NCBI GenBank assembly: GCA_030619585.1 | Contig: JAUXBD010000079.1 | Span: 1 to 6,695, forward strand | Source of the DNA: Desulfobacteraceae bacterium | Lineage (GTDB): Bacteria > Desulfobacterota > Desulfobacteria > Desulfobacterales > SURF-7 | Length of the DNA: 6,695 nt | Reading direction: 5' to 3' | Shown: piece by piece, positions 5,105 through 6,695 of the stretch | Position numbering within the stretch: the stretch's first letter is position 1 | Layout: the number at the start of each line of letters is the position of its first letter | Notes under the pieces: generated by a model | Told to the model about the DNA's origin: nothing | What the model saw: only the letters and a program-made list of their open reading frames with translations | Database searches by the model: none | Program-made: the position numbers and the translations under genes

Positions 5105-6695
5105 ATGGGTGCAAAACCTGCAAAATGGGATATGGAAACAGATGTTCTGGTGCTTGGGTCAGGTGCGGCAGGCCTTCCGGCTGCAATAATGGCACATGAC
5201 AGCGGCGCAAAAGTTCTTGTGGTAGAAAAATCCGATCAGTTCGGAGGGACCACAGCGTGTTCAGGTGGAGGCCTGTGGGTTCCCAACAGCCACCACAATA
5301 TTGCAAAGGGGGTTAGCGATTCCAAAGAAAAGGCATTTGGATATGCCAAGTTGCTGACAAAAGGGCGTGCTGCAGATGAACTTATAGAAACCTATCTTGA
5401 TACAGCTCCTGAGATGCTTAAGTATTTAGAAGACAACACACCCCTTAAAGTTGAAATCGGTAAAATGCCCGACTACCACCCGGAACAACCGGGAGGACAC
5501 GATGGTGAAAACTCCCGCACAGTGTTGCCCCTTCTTTTTAACCGCAATGATCTATGCGAGTCTGAGCCTTGTCTCCGCAGAAACCCCACAATGGGTATTC
5601 CAATGACAAATTCGGAAATGAATGAGTGGAATGCCATGGGAACACCCCAGAACATAGATTTTGAACTGATCTCCAAGCGAATGGAAGAGGGCCTGGTGGG
5701 GTTTGGAGAGGCTCTCATAGGCTTTTTATACAGGGGATGCCTGGACCGAAGCGATATGGAGTTTATTATAAACACGCGGGGAAGAGAGCTGATTTTGGAC
5801 CAGGGCCGTGTTGTTGGCCTTAAAGCAGAACAGGATGGAAAAGATGTTTATATCAAAGCAAGCAAAGGAATTATCCTTGCAACAGGAGGATTTGAATGGG
5901 ACGAAGAACTCAAAGCAGCATTTTTGCCGGGTCCTGTTACACACCCGAATTCCGTACCGTATAACGAAGGCGACGGTTTAAGAATGGCCATGGCCATAGG
6001 AGCTTCAATAGCAAATATGTCAGAGCACTGGGGATGGTCATCCACCAGAATTCCTGGAGAGGAATCCATGGGCCAACCGTTAAACAGGGGCATTTTGTCT
6101 GAAAGGACCCTTCCCCACTCAATCATTGTGAACAAACAAGGCAAACGTTTCTGCAACGAAGCTGCCAGCTATAATACCATGTTCAAGCGTTTGTGGGACT
6201 TCAATGAAAACACAACCGAGTTTCCAAATCTTCCCGCATGGCTCATATTCGACCAGCACTATAAAGATGGCTACGCCATGTTGACAGCCATGCCTGGCGA
6301 AGATGCTCCGGATTGGATAGAAAAGGCAAGCACCCTTGAAGAACTTGCAAACATACTTGGTATAGATCCCGATGGTTTGGCAACAAATGTAAAGGAATTT
6401 AATGAGTTTGCAGAAAAAGGCCAGGACCCGGACTTCCAGCGTGGCGAAAGTGTGTACGATCCTTTATGGGGAGACTGGAGCCACAAGCCCTCACAGTGCC
6501 TTGGGACAGTTGAAAAGCCACCGTTTTATGCGATCCCCGTCTATTGCGGATCTCTTGGAACCAAGGGCGGGCCGAAAACTAATTCAAACGGCCAGGTCCT
6601 GGATATTTTCGGCAAAGTTATCGACGGTCTATATGCTGCAGGAAATGTAATGGCCAGTGTTTGCGGTCCAGCTTACTGGGGTGGCGGCGCCACCA
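5105..6695 (+). CDS. KstD-like FAD-dependent oxidoreductase (3-ketosteroid delta1-dehydrogenase family), 3' end outside window
   Basis: The frame is open for 530 codons to the window edge, so the gene is partial at its C-terminus, probably by a few tens of residues. It is an FAD_binding_2-fold flavoprotein. The N-terminal dinucleotide fold has GSGAAG (18-23), the ribose-binding Glu41 in VVEK, and FGGTTACSGGG (46-56); ATGGF follows at 259-263. The C-terminal stretch GTKGGPKTN (485-493), GLYAAGN (508-514) and PAYWGGGAT is characteristic of KstD enzymes. The four catalytic positions described for Rhodococcus KstD appear to be present by motif alignment: Tyr124 (PDYHPE), Tyr356 (ASYNTM), Tyr524 and Gly528 (AYWGGG). 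The family removes hydrogens from C1-C2 of 3-ketosteroids or acts on similar cyclic enones. No signal peptide or membrane segment is visible, so it is probably cytoplasmic. No covalent-heme motif is seen, which argues against a flavocytochrome c fumarate reductase. It has its own strong RBS and lies 57 bases after moeA. The family call is firm; a steroid substrate is only inferred. Confidence 0.88.
   Translation, partial: MGAKPAKWDMETDVLVLGSGAAGLPAAIMAHDSGAKVLVVEKSDQFGGTTACSGGGLWVPNSHHNIAKGVSDSKEKAFGYAKLLTKGRAADELIETYLDTAPEMLKYLEDNTPLKVEIGKMPDYHPEQPGGHDGENSRTVLPLLFNRNDLCESEPCLRRNPTMGIPMTNSEMNEWNAMGTPQNIDFELISKRMEEGLVGFGEALIGFLYRGCLDRSDMEFIINTRGRELILDQGRVVGLKAEQDGKDVYIKASKGIILATGGFEWDEELKAAFLPGPVTHPNSVPYNEGDGLRMAMAIGASIANMSEHWGWSSTRIPGEESMGQPLNRGILSERTLPHSIIVNKQGKRFCNEAASYNTMFKRLWDFNENTTEFPNLPAWLIFDQHYKDGYAMLTAMPGEDAPDWIEKASTLEELANILGIDPDGLATNVKEFNEFAEKGQDPDFQRGESVYDPLWGDWSHKPSQCLGTVEKPPFYAIPVYCGSLGTKGGPKTNSNGQVLDIFGKVIDGLYAAGNVMASVCGPAYWGGGAT

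Overview
The window is a bacterial chromosomal segment of about 44-45% G+C (estimated by eye) with four protein-coding genes, one of them cut by the right edge. Good Shine-Dalgarno sequences precede at least the last three genes (AAAGGAGA and AAAGGAGGT are the clearest). The gene content fits a strict anaerobe: a uroporphyrinogen-decarboxylase-like (URO-D) protein of the short type common in anaerobes, a MoeA for molybdenum or tungsten cofactor synthesis, and a 3-ketosteroid-dehydrogenase-like flavoprotein. My best guess is a sulfate-reducing Desulfobacterota lineage (Desulfobacteraceae-like). This rests on remembered gene content and was not searched. The first gene is a MurF-alanine racemase fusion of the kind best known from Bacteroidota, but the strong Shine-Dalgarno sites argue against Bacteroidota, which usually lack them.

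Layout: 1-88 is a leader with no assignable gene. 89-2599 (+) encodes the 836-residue MurF-Alr fusion. Eight bases later it meets, tail to tail, a URO-D-like gene on the minus strand (2608-3495). A 352-base divergent intergenic region (3496-3847) follows. It holds a good sigma70-type promoter for the URO-D-like gene, an imperfect inverted repeat in that gene's predicted leader, and a near-palindrome upstream of the promoter. Rightward from there run moeA (3848-5047) and, after a 57-base gap, a KstD-like FAD flavoprotein (5105 to beyond 6695). These last two probably form an operon.

How the genes may work together: the fusion would make D-alanine (racemase half) and use the D-Ala-D-Ala product to finish the UDP-MurNAc-pentapeptide (MurF half). 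The racemase half keeps the residues I could check. The MurF half keeps its P-loop but has unusual residues in motifs that are normally stable. The moeA-flavoprotein pair and the divergent URO-D-like gene look like an accessory catabolic module. MoeA would insert metal into molybdopterin, and the flavoprotein would oxidise or reduce a cyclic ketone or related enone. The substrate is unknown. No mobile element, CRISPR array, tRNA or rRNA was seen.
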